A stretch of DNA of 64,000 nucleotides from Siphlonurus alternatus (lineage: Eukaryota > Arthropoda > Insecta > Ephemeroptera > Siphlonuridae), in contig OX463780.1 of assembly GCA_949825025.1 (NCBI GenBank), positions 35,072,979-35,136,978 on the forward strand, read 5' to 3'. Positions 13,801 to 27,300 of the stretch are shown in pieces. The notes below the pieces were generated by a model. That model had not been told where the DNA came from. It made no database searches and saw only the letters and a list, made by a program, of their open reading frames with translations. The first letter of the stretch is position 1; each line of letters opens with the position of its first letter. Position numbers and translations under genes: made by a program.

Positions 13801-16800
13801 ACTGTTGTGTTGTTTTCTTATACGTGCATACTCTAATTTATCCGTTCTTGCTTTTTATGACAGAAAATAATAAAAATAAAAAAAATATATTCGAAAGATC
13901 CCTCACGATCAAGCTGTAAGTTCAAAGTTTTCAGAAAACGAGTTTTCTAGTTTCAATGAAAAAGGTTCGGTATTCTCTTGATTTGCTTATCAATAAAATA
14001 AATTTAATATCATAGTGTGCATAAACATGCAGATCAAGTTTGTTCTTAGAAACAAAATAGACTTGTAATTAAGTCTCTTCTCTTTCTACTTAAAGTTTTT
14101 GCGTGCACCCGTAACGCGTCAATCCGCATCACACTAGCTAGTGCTTAAAAATTTGCATACTTTCTTTAAAAGGGTTTTAATAGTCTTGATTTCAAGATAT
14201 GTTTCTTTCATCTCATTACATGATACATAAAGTACATGAACATAACGCAATTTGTGATGTAATTAAATATATAACAGTATGGAGTTCGCTCAATGTGCTG
14301 TGAAAGTTTTCTGGAGTTCCATTACATATCGAACTTTAATTCAGTGTGAATCGACACTCATTATTTATTGTAATAAAGTTTAAACCTTAAGCTTTATTTT
14401 ATCTTTCGTTAAAGCTACGCTTTCAAAAGTACATTTGTAATACAGACAGTGATACAAATATTATATAATACAAATGCATTACGTGCTTTGTATTTTAAAA
14501 TTGTAATACTACATTAAGTCGCATTGAAAAATTTCCAATTTGCAGCCTTGTTAATCGCCATGTCCTGTGTTAAGCTTGCAGAACATGGCGATTAACAGGC
14601 CGCAAAGGGAAATTTTCCAATGCGACGAGTGTACGTTGACAACTATGACGTTGACTATAAATATGTAAATTGTTATAGATATTCAGCTGCAGAACTATAG
14701 AAAACAATATTCAGGGAGGGGGGAAGAAATATACTATTTTCCATAAATTATAACATAATAAATGTGAGAAGCGGCTCCCCTCCCCCCTATACTAATATAT
14801 TGGCTTATTGCACACACACCTGAGTCACACACTAAATTCACGAAGTATACAAGCATGCATGGTAGTAAACCCTTACTAGAAGCCTTTAAATTTGAGATAA
14901 TCATTTTATTATACAATGCATTGCTGCATTCTTCCCTTACAATTAAGGAGATATTATAATATAATTGATAAAATTCTAGCCCATCCTATACATATTAATT
15001 TTTGTAAAGAACATGCATGACTTTAATGGATTATAGAATAATGTTTACCTGTCTGCCCATCATGGTGAAGGTCTTGCCCGAGCCGCTCTGGCCGTACGCG
15101 ATGACGCACGTGTTGTAACCCGCTGCGAGTGCGTCCAGCACGCGTCGACCCACCTCGTGGAACAGCTGAGAACACAATCACTCGTTAGATCATCTGGGGG
15201 GGGGGGGGGGGGGGTACTCGTTTCATCAAAATATGCAGAATAACAGGACCTCGCGGTCTAATGTCTGCTAAATAGAATAAAAAAAAAGGTCTGCCTGAGA
15301 AGACGGCAACGAATAATGCACACTTAATTTGTTTTTTTATTAGAGTAATTTCTGTTTTACAGCAATCAAGCTGATTTTTTTTTAAAAATAATGAAACTTG
15401 TACTAAATCAATGTTATTTTATTTACTTTTCTCAAAATATTCAGAAAATATAGTAAATATTTGTTTTCTTAACTATTTATTGACAAAGACAACATTATTT
15501 TTGATAAAAAAAAAATCACGATATATTTCTTATTTATTGTTTGAAGCGTGCAGACGAAGTGCTTATATAGGGAAACGATATAACACAAAATAAAAATCTA
15601 TATTGTTTATTTTTATATAATTCAATAAATTCTAGGTCCCATTTTTTAATGGCGTAAAATCGTTTTGCTCTAAACATTCACCGAAAATTGTATTTTTATC
15701 TCAAGGTTCGGAAATTATAAAATGCGTGACCTAATTCCATACAGCATGAGAGGCCATTCAAACCATTGTTATTTAAAAATTCCTTGCTTTGTTACTTAAA
15801 ATAGTAAGTGTTTTAGTTTTATGAGTCTTGCTGACTGTTTGGAGTTTACAAGCTTCAAGCCAAAAAATGTACACAGGGTACAGGGGTAGGGTTTATGAAT
15901 AGAATTATTGGAAAAGTTTTTAACAAACTGCAGTTAGTTATTATTTTCAAATACAGAATTATTATTTTTTTTTTTCGTTTTGTATTAATTATGATAGCAA
16001 GCAGACAAAAGTTGTTTTAATTGGAGAAAATATTCATGCAGTTGCGCATGCCCTTATTTTATAAAACAGCAAGTTAAAATTTTGTTTCAACCTACTTTTT
16101 CTTTAATATTATATATATCGCATAACTTTACTGTTGTTATTTTTTAATAGGGTTGCATTAAGATATTTTCGAACATTGTAAGAGCAAATCTTCCTTATTT
16201 CATAATGTTAACTTTTATTAGGCGACAATATAAAGGTAGATTTACAAGTTGATCAAGTTCTCTCCGTGTATTTTCAAGGTAACACAGAGACTATACTAAC
16301 AACAATAATAATTATAATGATAGTGACGTTGTTATTTATATTATTAATGCAACGAGCGGTGCTGCATCACTGAGGTGCACGTGGAGGTCGTGGGTGCTGC
16401 CAGCTGGTGCTGAGGGCGCTGATATATACTGCTTTTATGTGGGTTACTAGTGCGAGCCTTGCGTGATTTCATGCGAGCCAACGAGACTTTACTACCCTCT
16501 TCTCTTTTCAGCGTGTAAACACGAGTGACATGTCAATCACACACGCACGCTTGTTCATCATTGTGTCACCTTGATTTCAATGCAAAGTATTCAAAGATTC
16601 TGACTATAAACAGAAGGACAACCTCTACATAAAACTCTAAAATGCAGTAAACACCAATATAATATGTAAATATATTATTAAATATAATGTATAATATAAT
16701 ATTAATGTCATGCATAATATAATATATAATAATATTTTTCAATTCTTTTGTATGTATTGTTTTAATAATGCTAATTAAATTAACCTATGACTTGATTACT

Positions 16801-19800
16801 TAGAGTCTGATTAATTTCTCCCTAAAATTTCTTTCATTACGTAAATATTATTATGAGACCGGATGCGAAACAAGACAATATATAATTATTTTTTCTGATT
16901 AAAAAACTACATAATATATTATAAATATATATCGATATACAGTACGTACGTTGAAAGTGGACAGATATATATCGCAAATGTTTATTGTCTTGTGTTTTGC
17001 ATTTTTGCATCTCGTCGCCAGACTCGTCTCGTATGGTTTTAAGCTTTATATAATGTATGTACACACAAGAGCGAACAGTAGCATATAATTATTATGTTTT
17101 AACTACCAGATCTCAGACCGTTTCATCTCGTTTTTAAAGCTCACTGTTTGCCGCTCATCTCTGTGCACTCCTGCAGCCACTTTGAAGTGTTTTCTGTGAA
17201 GTCCTCGCTAATTGTCACTCCCAGACGTGAATATGTTCCTTCAGAGGAATTGCAAGTTAAGTGTCTCATTTTGTATTTGAAGTCAGGGTAAAGACAATTA
17301 GCTGCTATCAGAGAATTTTTAACAAGTTAGATTTTATATGGCACGATGAATGGTATACTTGTTTAAGAGGAAAACTATAAATCAACGGTGTATAAACATA
17401 AAAAAACTATAACTTCACTTGACTAACATGCTTCTTCACCACGCACTTAAAAATTAATTTCCCAGTCACGCTAAAAAAAATACATGTATAATGTATAATA
17501 CATATATATTATGAAGCATTATAGGAACAAAAATTTTAAGTTTCTACTTATACACAAATTCAAAGTTAAGTTAACAAAATTTCAGTCCCAAGTTTAAATT
17601 TGGTTAATCAATGGAAAATTGAATGGATAATTAATTAAATTCTATATATTTACACGATCCATAATATTATATTGTATTGTAATATAAATAATTAAATATA
17701 CTTATACATGTTTCCAAACTTCGGTGAAGTTAAAACTGCGCAACGTACCAAAAGGCATTGATCCACATTACATTAATAAAACTCTTGGGATGTAGAGAAT
17801 ATTTTGTATGTAATATGTACTATGTCTGTTTTATAAACAAACACATTTAAAAAATATATAGTTCAAGCATGTATGTATAGAACTGGTTACAAACCTGCAA
17901 AGAGGTGTACATCTTAAAAAAACAAATTTCTTAGTTTATTTTATGCTTGAAACTGTTGGTTGATTAATTATATAGAAGATATGTCAAACAAATCTTGGAA
18001 TAGTAATAATAAAAAGTCATACGCGAGATTTACCAAACTCGGTCAGCACCTATTCACTGGATTTCGTCCAACCAACCACTTGATCTTCAAAGTTCATTTT
18101 CAAATAAAAGATCGAGTCTTATAATTTTTAACAGAATGTTTATTTTATATTGTATTTTGTGCATGACATGAAATGCTTTGTAGTTTTTAAGAAATATGTA
18201 ATTCTTACATAGACTTCTATATTTTATTTTTTGTTACAATTTTTATTGTTTTTAATTGAAATTTTAATGTGGTGATTATAAACCTATAACTATAAAACTA
18301 TAGTATAATACATTTTGTAAAGAAATTATCTATATTATTATATTATATTATTATGATTTGTGCTTCTATGGTATTTTTTACATGTATTTATTAAAACACA
18401 CATTTTTTTTATAAAAAATAGACAGCTAGAATAAAGCAACGACAGGTAAAACTATATGATAAGTACGGTCCTTAAAATAAATAAAAAAAATATATATTGT
18501 TACGCTTTTCCAAGCGGTACGTGCGTGCTATCAGAAAATGTACAGTGTTCTTAAAGTTAAAAATTGGAATAAATGTATTAGAATCTTACCTATGATTTCC
18601 AATTTTTAACTTTAAGAACAACTGTACAACAAAAACAATTTTAATCTTCCCAAAAAAATTTGCATACATACAATGTTGTTTAAATCAACAAATTTGATAT
18701 GTACTTCATACAAATATTATTTATTTGCAATCATACTTTCTATATAAACTGTAAAGACCTATAACAAAATTTAAAATAAATTAAAATTTGTTAAAAAATG
18801 TATCCTGGAACAATTTTTATATGTTAAATAGTATAACATTGATTGTTAATTTTTTCCCTTTAACTTCACCACGCGGTTCATTTGGTCTATATCTATATGC
18901 ATGGAAGTGGCGCGTTTAGAGAGGGCGTCAGGCGGCACTGATCACTCACGAGTCATCGATCTACATGGGCGATCGCTCCTCTCGCGTGCCGCTACGATGT
19001 GTTCTCACCCCCGACCCCCACCCTCTTCACCCCCATACCACCCTGAGTCCGTGTGTCTGTGCCAGCATAACTCTTGCTCATATGACTTCATTGAACCCTC
19101 CTCTTCTCTTGCTATGTTAATGTTTAATCATTTAATTATCAAGAATATCATAGGCAATCGTATTATATCGTATAGCAAATAAAAATAGCTATAAGAGTAA
19201 ATTCAATGAATAATCAATTCGTGGAAAGTACATATGCATAATTGTAATTTTAAGTAACAATTAAATATTGACAATTAAAAAATAAAAGTGTACTAATACA
19301 ACCCAGCAACGTGGACTATGCTAGTTAATATTAATTTTCAATACTTATATATGCCTTAAAAATCAATTAAAAAACCACAAAAAAATAGAAACTACTTTTA
19401 ACTTTATCAAGTGTACAAAAAGTAATTAATTAAAAAATTCCAACAATCTCCTTAAAGTTATTTGACTTCAATTTTCGGTTATCGAATAGTTTAGCATCAG
19501 ATTAATTGAGTCAGGCTATTATAATTTTCTTATAATATGTATGTATATAATATTTAACATAATTATTTATTGATAATAATATGTACTATGCATGAATGGA
19601 CAACCTCAATCATTTTTTTTATTATTGCAGAAATAAATAGCGGGCACCAAATTAAGCTATAATATATATATATACTCTGATTTTTTTACCGGATTTTTTA
19701 GAGCTCGGGAAGTAGTACTAAAAATTATACAAATTTTAGGTTTGAAGTGATTGAAACCACGCCCCTTTTAGTCTCTATATGATCCCTATACAGTCGTATA

Positions 19801-22800
19801 TCCTCTATATTTAATAACTATTTTAAAAATAAAATATTTCTCAGGCTCTAAAAAATCAGAAAAAATCAGAGTATTTGGTAACGTACGTACACCCTTTGTT
19901 CATTAATTTTCGCAATAAAAAATGTATTATACATGGTTGTCCACTAAACGTACGTTAATTGTTAATAAGTTAATATACATTGCAATAATATATATTATTA
20001 TACAGTAAAATATTTTACCGGATATAAAAATTAAATATTCGGAACTGAGAATATATGAAGTCCATGAAAGTGGAAAAATTGCATGAAACAAAATGTATCT
20101 TGTTTATACCTAAACATGTTAACGAATTAAATATTAAAGCAAGTGATGAGAGCAAACTTCGATAAATTTACTAAATTTTTGTATACTTTTAAATTCTAAA
20201 CCATCGTAAAAAAAAAGTTAAGAAATTTATTTTTATAGCTTTGAGAGAAAAAACAAGCAGAGCCATCTTTTATCATGGGTAGGAATTTAAACCAAATATT
20301 TTTACAAGATTTTTTTTTACCCGTCTACTTCAAAGGTTTGTTTTTATAAAAAAATAAAACTTGGGGGGAAAAAAAAAGTTTAAAAGAGTTAAAAATATTT
20401 AGATTAAAGTTCAGTGATCCGGACTGCTTCAAACAGGACAGAATTAACAGGACAGAAAATCTGAGATACAATTAAAAATTAAAGCTCATTTTGTCTATTA
20501 TAGGAAGTATAATAATTAAATTAACTGTATATTAATAGCTTAACACGATTCTATTACCAGTGGTACTGAATTATGGACTTAATGGTCTATTTAAGAATTT
20601 ATAACAACTTTTACTATAATTTAAAGTGCATGGAAGTGACGCGTTTATTATAGAGCAGGCGGAAATTAATGATCACGATATAACACAATCGAGTCAAAAT
20701 GCAAAGAATTTACTGTAAAAAGTGCATGCTGTTATTCAGTACGTGTCATGCAACTGTCAACGTTTATGGATGAAAAGTTTAAATGATTTTTTTTTATGTG
20801 TTAATTATTAAGTGCATCGTCTTCCTCGATAAAAAATATTACGCTTTTGACTGAAGGGAACGAGTATATATGAAAACAAAAATAATTGAATTTGAATTTC
20901 TGATTGCTATTCTTGCATTACTCAGTCTGACAGTTGCTCGTCACCAAAACGTGTCGCTTTCTTGAATACTTACTGCGTCCTGAGGCGTGTGACAGTCATA
21001 GCACGCGTCGAACGTAAAATTACGCGTACGCTCACGGCTGTCGTACTCTGCAAACTCCGGCACCTGCAGAAAGAAAAGAAATATTACTCTCGGTCTATCT
21101 GGTCCTTTAAAAATATTTACTTTTAAGGTCTACTCCAATTTAAGCAAACCATATTTTTTACTAATTTTCAAAGGTTTATATTGTATTATGTCATGTCATG
21201 CATACAAAAAGGATAATAGGGAAATGAAAAAAAAAAAAAAAAAAAAATCGGTAAAATAGAGTACCGACCTCAAAATTTTTTATTGCAGAAATGGATAGAG
21301 GGTGCAAAGTTATGCTATTCTGATTTTTTTCAGATTTTTTAGGGACCGGGAAGTATTGCTAAAAAGTTTTGACGATGTCGGGTTCGAATCCACGTCCCTT
21401 TTGGGTCCTATCTTTTATTAAGAGAGGCGGCAAGAGGCGGCACTTTTTCTGTACTTTCAATAATTTTTTAAAAATACTTCCCGGGCTCTAAAAAATCTGA
21501 AAAAAAATCAGAGTAGCATAACTTTGCACCCTCTATCCATTTCTGCAATAAAAAAATTTTGAGGTCGGTACTCCATTGAGTATAGATTGATTACCAAATA
21601 TTGATTAAAATTATAAATAAAATAACGATGTAAAAATTAATAAAATTCATGACTCACTAGGAAAGGTATTAAGATCCTAACTATATACAATTTCGCCTTT
21701 AGGCTAAGCAAATTGTGCACCCAAGTGGAGTTGATTAGCATGATGTAGTAAAATTAGAAATATGCTTTTATTAAGGGGGGAAAAAAGCAAATTACAATAA
21801 AAAGTTGGGTCAATGCAACCCGCTTTGTTTTGGTGCTGAACAAGTTGCCTAATTTAAGGAAATGATACAGTGAGATCCTCTGTTAGTACTGTACAATGAT
21901 TAGAAAGTGTAACTATTGAATAAATCATTGAGAAACAACAACATATAATGGGATAATCAATTTCAGTAAAAATTTATTTTTCATTTTATATCTTTATTAA
22001 GGCTTAATCTGAGAATTGGTAAAATTTAACATGAGAAAAAAAGTCATCATCTAAGGATCTTCTTCAAATTAGTTAGGTATATGCTTACAAGAGTCTTCTT
22101 ATAAGCTCTGATTTTCTTTTTCAGAAATTTTTAGCCACTGTATTATGAAATATATGCCCATAAAATTTGACCGAGGACATGCCAAGTACCGGCGATCGAA
22201 GCCTCGGTCGCTGTGAGACTTACAATTGTTCGGCCAATTTGATGAGCATATATTTCATAATTTAGCAGTTAAAAAATTATAAAAAAAAAATCAGAACTTA
22301 TAAATAAATTATAAAACTACCTTATCAGTCTACCTAGTTAATTTGAAGAATCGCGCGATCCTTCGATGACTTTTTTTTTTCGACCCAATTACACCTTAAA
22401 GCGATCATGTAATCTATATACTGATTTCAGCCAGCACGATTGATCTACCTTGATCCTGATCAAGGTCATCGTCTTACCTTGAGGTTGGTAACCTCCAACA
22501 CGCGCCCCTCTTGGGTCACATGAACCACCACAGCCTCGTCCGCAGCCTCCTCCCTGTATACAAGAGATTAATGATTGTGTAATTATAAATTGTAAATTAT
22601 ATAAACAAAAGAATAAAACTAGGAGTAAAAGCCAATGAAACTCTTCATAATGGACTAAACAATGTAAGTGTATAATATGATATCGTTGCCTCAGATTAGA
22701 AGTGCCTTAAGTAAGCATCAAAACCTCGTGGTGCTTAGGACACTTCTATTCTGAGGCGACAATATCTTGTAATACTTGATAAGCAGAAAACCACTATACC

Positions 22801-24266
22801 CATTTAATTTCACTAAATTAATTAAATTTAATTTGCTTGGAACTGCATTTTTAAAATGTAAATAAACAATAATCTGCAATATGTATACCCCTCGCCTCTG
22901 AAAAGTTTCCTTCTGCTTGTTAATCATCATGTCATGTGTTTAAGGGGAATGGTGATTAACAAGGCTGCAGAAGGAAAATTTTCATAGGCGAGGATCGAGA
23001 GTGTGCAACTTTAATTATTTGTTTTTTAAAACATAAAATATTATCATGTATTAAAATTATTGGTCAGATATTCAGAAGTTAAAATCTAATCATTTGATTG
23101 TGCGGACGTAATTTGTACATAATTACATAATTAAATAATGTAATTTAATCTACTTTTAGTCAAGATTCGATTGGGCCAGTCAGAGGCGCTCATGCAAATT
23201 GCTCATTGTTAATTTGGAATATTGAATAAGATGTACAGATATAAAATTTAAAGTCGTCATTAACATCTTGATTTTTATGTATAAATTGTACATAAATAAC
23301 TTGTTTTTATGAATAAAAAAATTTAAAAAAAGTCAAGATAATATGAATGAGATAATATCTAATAATAATTAGTCATCATCAAGTTTCATCAACTATACAA
23401 CACGAATGAAATTCTTGCATTCTGTAATAATTTTTTTATCACGTATACACATCGTGAAATATAACGATCATTATAATAAAGATTATCCATACATTGCACT
23501 GAGATATATTGCTTTATTTTTACATGGAAAGAAATCCTGAGCCATTATTATAATTTATTTATAGTTAATAGTTATAGTTATTATTACAGTGACGTTCAAT
23601 AATATAAATAGAATATCGCACAGAAATTATGTGTACATAAATTTATTCTAATTAATTTTATGCTTAATAAATTAGACAAGCATGATAAAATATGTGTGGC
23701 AGATTGTATATTTTATCATAAATTAAAATGACACTATAATTAGTTGGCAGTACCAAGTTTAAAAAAAAAAAAAAAAGTAGCTTTTACAATTAAAAACATG
23801 CTGCATGATGATGAGTAGCGAATCTAAGTTTGAAAACTTTCTGTAATTACTATGGATGGAACGGCCACACATCATGAGACGAGCTCTTTGATTACTCCGT
23901 AGCTGATTGATTGATGGTTCTCTCACTGCTACGGCCGAAAATATACTTGCGCGGCGAGAGTTTCCGGCGTCCCCGAGGGCGCGGGACAACCCCTCTGTGG
24001 TACTAGACGAGCCTGAGTCAACACGCCGCGCTACCCGGCTATTTTTACCTCTTCTGTTGCTCCGAGACACTAGAATTAATATCAAATTTTCCGTAATAAA
24101 TCTAAATACAGGCGAATGCCGGGGCAGTTCCTATAACACAAGACCACAGCCGCCTAGCTTATTTCCTATCCTAGTATCGCACTGTTGTTAAGTTTGAATG
24201 CTTACACTAATAGCAGAATATGCTATAGTAAGCTAACATTGTAAAATAAATAAATAAATAAATAAG

Positions 24267-24357
<91 letters not shown>

Positions 24358-27300
24358 CCACGTTAAAATTTAACTTTTATTGTTATTTAAAAAATACTCT
24401 CATTATGTAGATGTTTGCTCTTGCAACTATATAATGTGTACATGCAGTTTAAAAATATTTTAGCCCTGTAATAGAATCAATTAGCATCTTTCTTGTGCAT
24501 GCTGTACGAACTAACTATAATGAGTGAAACGCAATATCCCAAACAGGGTGGATCTCAAGGTCCTGAAGATCTTAGATAAAGCTAATGAAATTAATTGCCG
24601 TACATTCAAGTTGTGAGAGGTCCGTCTATATATATAATACGTCTGCGTAGAGACGGAGATAAATTAATTTGCAATGTTGTCTGAATGCATGCCGCGCACA
24701 TACTGAGCTGCACTATAATATACATTACAGCGCCAGTATATTTGTGTGCAGTGTACATGAGCGTATGTATGTACGTTAAATGTAAACAAAAAATACTGCA
24801 GAAAATTTAAAATCCTATCCTGGGTGGTTTTAAATCGGTAAAATTACAACAACATTTAATTTCAATATTAAAAGTTAATTAGCATCTATTTGTAATATAT
24901 ACATATGACTTTTGTTTTTATCTTAATTAAAAACATATCATACGATTATTTCAAAAAGCATTATATATGTTGGCACCCAAAGCCCAAAGCCGAATTCGGC
25001 CCAGGGCCGAAAAAAATGCGCAGAACTAGATTACAGCATCGCGGAATGCTCCAAAAACGAAATGAATTCGTTTTTTGGCTTTGGGTCAAACCACGATGCT
25101 CTCCAATCTAGATCTGGTCAAATTGAAATGCTCCAAAGTCGATGGAGACTTTTACTTCGGCTTTGGAGCATTTTCATTTGACCAGAACTAGGTTGGAGCA
25201 TCGTGGTTTGACCCAAAGCCGAAATGAGATTTTATTTCGGGATTGGAGCAAAATTTGACCCCATCTAGATCTGCGCATTTTTGCAGAGTTCATACGTTAC
25301 TTATTTATATTCTTTGATTAGTTTGATTATTTCACGTCAAAATAGTGCTTACCACATTACCTCAAGATACGGATTATAAATGCGCATATCGCAGCACAAT
25401 ATTTATTTGAAATTTACTTTAAAATTTGACTTAAAAAAGGTAAGAGTAAAACTACAAGTTTCTAACTTCACGTAAAATTTTAAATTTCATGACATTTATT
25501 AGTCATTTATTTAATAGTTCTTGAGAACCTTGGAACATTTTCGCGACGAAAGAATAATTATTTTATAAATAAATAAAATATAAAATAAATAAATAATTAT
25601 AAAATAATTGTACAGCTGCCACATGGGATGGTAAAGGTAGGTTGAAAGTAATTTCCCTAAATTTATCATATTTTTCGTTCAAGACTATGTTTTAACTCAC
25701 TGGGATCAGCATTTATTATAATACAAAAACATGATGGCAGTTCATTCAATTAGACCCTAACAATAAATTAAAAAAATTAGTTTCACTTTTTTTAGGTAAA
25801 AAATAATAATAATAAATAATAAAGTACTTTTTAAACAAATAATATTGTGCTGCGCACTTATAATCCGTCTCTTGAGTAAATGTGGTAAGCAATATTTTGA
25901 CGTGAAGTACTCAAATTGATCAACGAATATAATAAGTAACGTGAACTCTGCAAAATGCGCAGAACTAGATGTGGGCAAATTTTGCTCCAAACCCGAAATA
26001 AAATCTCATTTCGACTTTGGGTCAAATCACAATGCTCCAATCTAGTTCTGGTCAAATCGAAATGCTCCAAAGCCGATCTTCGGCTTTGGAGCATTTTCAT
26101 CTGACCAGAACTAGAATGGAGCATCATGGTTTGACCCAAAGCCGAAAAACGAATTCATTTCGGGTTTGAAGCATCCCGCGATGCTCCAATCTAGTTCTGC
26201 GCATTTTTTTCGGCCCTGGGCCGAATTCGACTTTGGGTGTCAACATATATATTACTTGAACTGAAGAATACTAATTAAAGTATGATTTGCATGCATCTTG
26301 TATTTTAAGTTTTAAGTTTTATTTAAACGTTATGATATAAAATAACTAAACATATAAATAATTTAAATGACATACGCCGTTTAAATCATTATTATAGAAT
26401 GTACTTTGTTGATCAAATTTATAAACATTTTCAAACCAACACTTATATATAATATTATTATATATACAGCATCTGTTGCGTATACTTTACTACAAATAGC
26501 TTCCCTTCAACATTTTGATGGCACATAACACCTTGTCTGCTTGGTTATAGCTGTTAGGCGGAAGCTGAGTTGAGCTAGAGGAAGTTTTTCTCTGGGACAG
26601 AATACTAAATTTAGACCCGTCTCCCTCGCGGCGGCAAAGACGGCGGGCGCGCGCGGGGATTTTTATTTACTACGGCAAGTCAAGCGCATTCATGACGCCG
26701 CCCAGTGTGTTTAGCTTTTTGACTGCCTGGAGAACCGAAATTCGTGGAGCGTTTGCCCCAGAAATGCCAGAAGGTTAACCCACATCTGGCCTCACTCATC
26801 AGCTGTTGTTATTCACCCTCTCCGTTCAAGTGCACGCACCATCCAAAAACTTTTTCATCATACACGCATCAAGAGATGACCTCAAGGAAGGTCTATTAAG
26901 TGAAAATTTCCACCCTTTTTTTTTCTAATCAAATTGATAGTCCTTACATTTCCCATTTTTTTCATTAAATTTTAATTTAAATAAATACATGATAATAATT
27001 GCAATTTATACAGTTGAAAGGAAGATCTATTGCAAAAGCTGTAAGGTTTCAATTAAAATTATGAAATAAAAACTTATCGTAATTCAACGTAAAACCAGTA
27101 CTCTTAAATGCTCTCCATTTGATTATTTTGAAGTAGCTTTTCGATTCAATTATAATGAAACCATATGGCGCTAATTAAGTTTTTCTGAGTCTGAAACAAT
27201 AAAATATACCGAAGGAAAATATTTTCTCCAAACTCATTATAGTAAAAGTTGTTTAAAATCACGGGTATAATATTTGTTTTAAGTAGAGGTGCCAAAAAAA

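Larger units (their letters stand above)
15166..20973. other. Kinesin intron 3
   Basis: 5.8 kb. Holds G19 (plus strand) at 15196-15214, GC-rich patches at 16350-16560 and 18895-19090, hairpin D copy 1 and a family B copy. TGCATGGAAGTGGCGCGTTT (18898) recurs slightly changed near 20628. Confidence 0.55.
21064..22477. other. Kinesin intron 2
   Basis: Holds the family B copy and hairpin element Q; little else. Confidence 0.6.
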
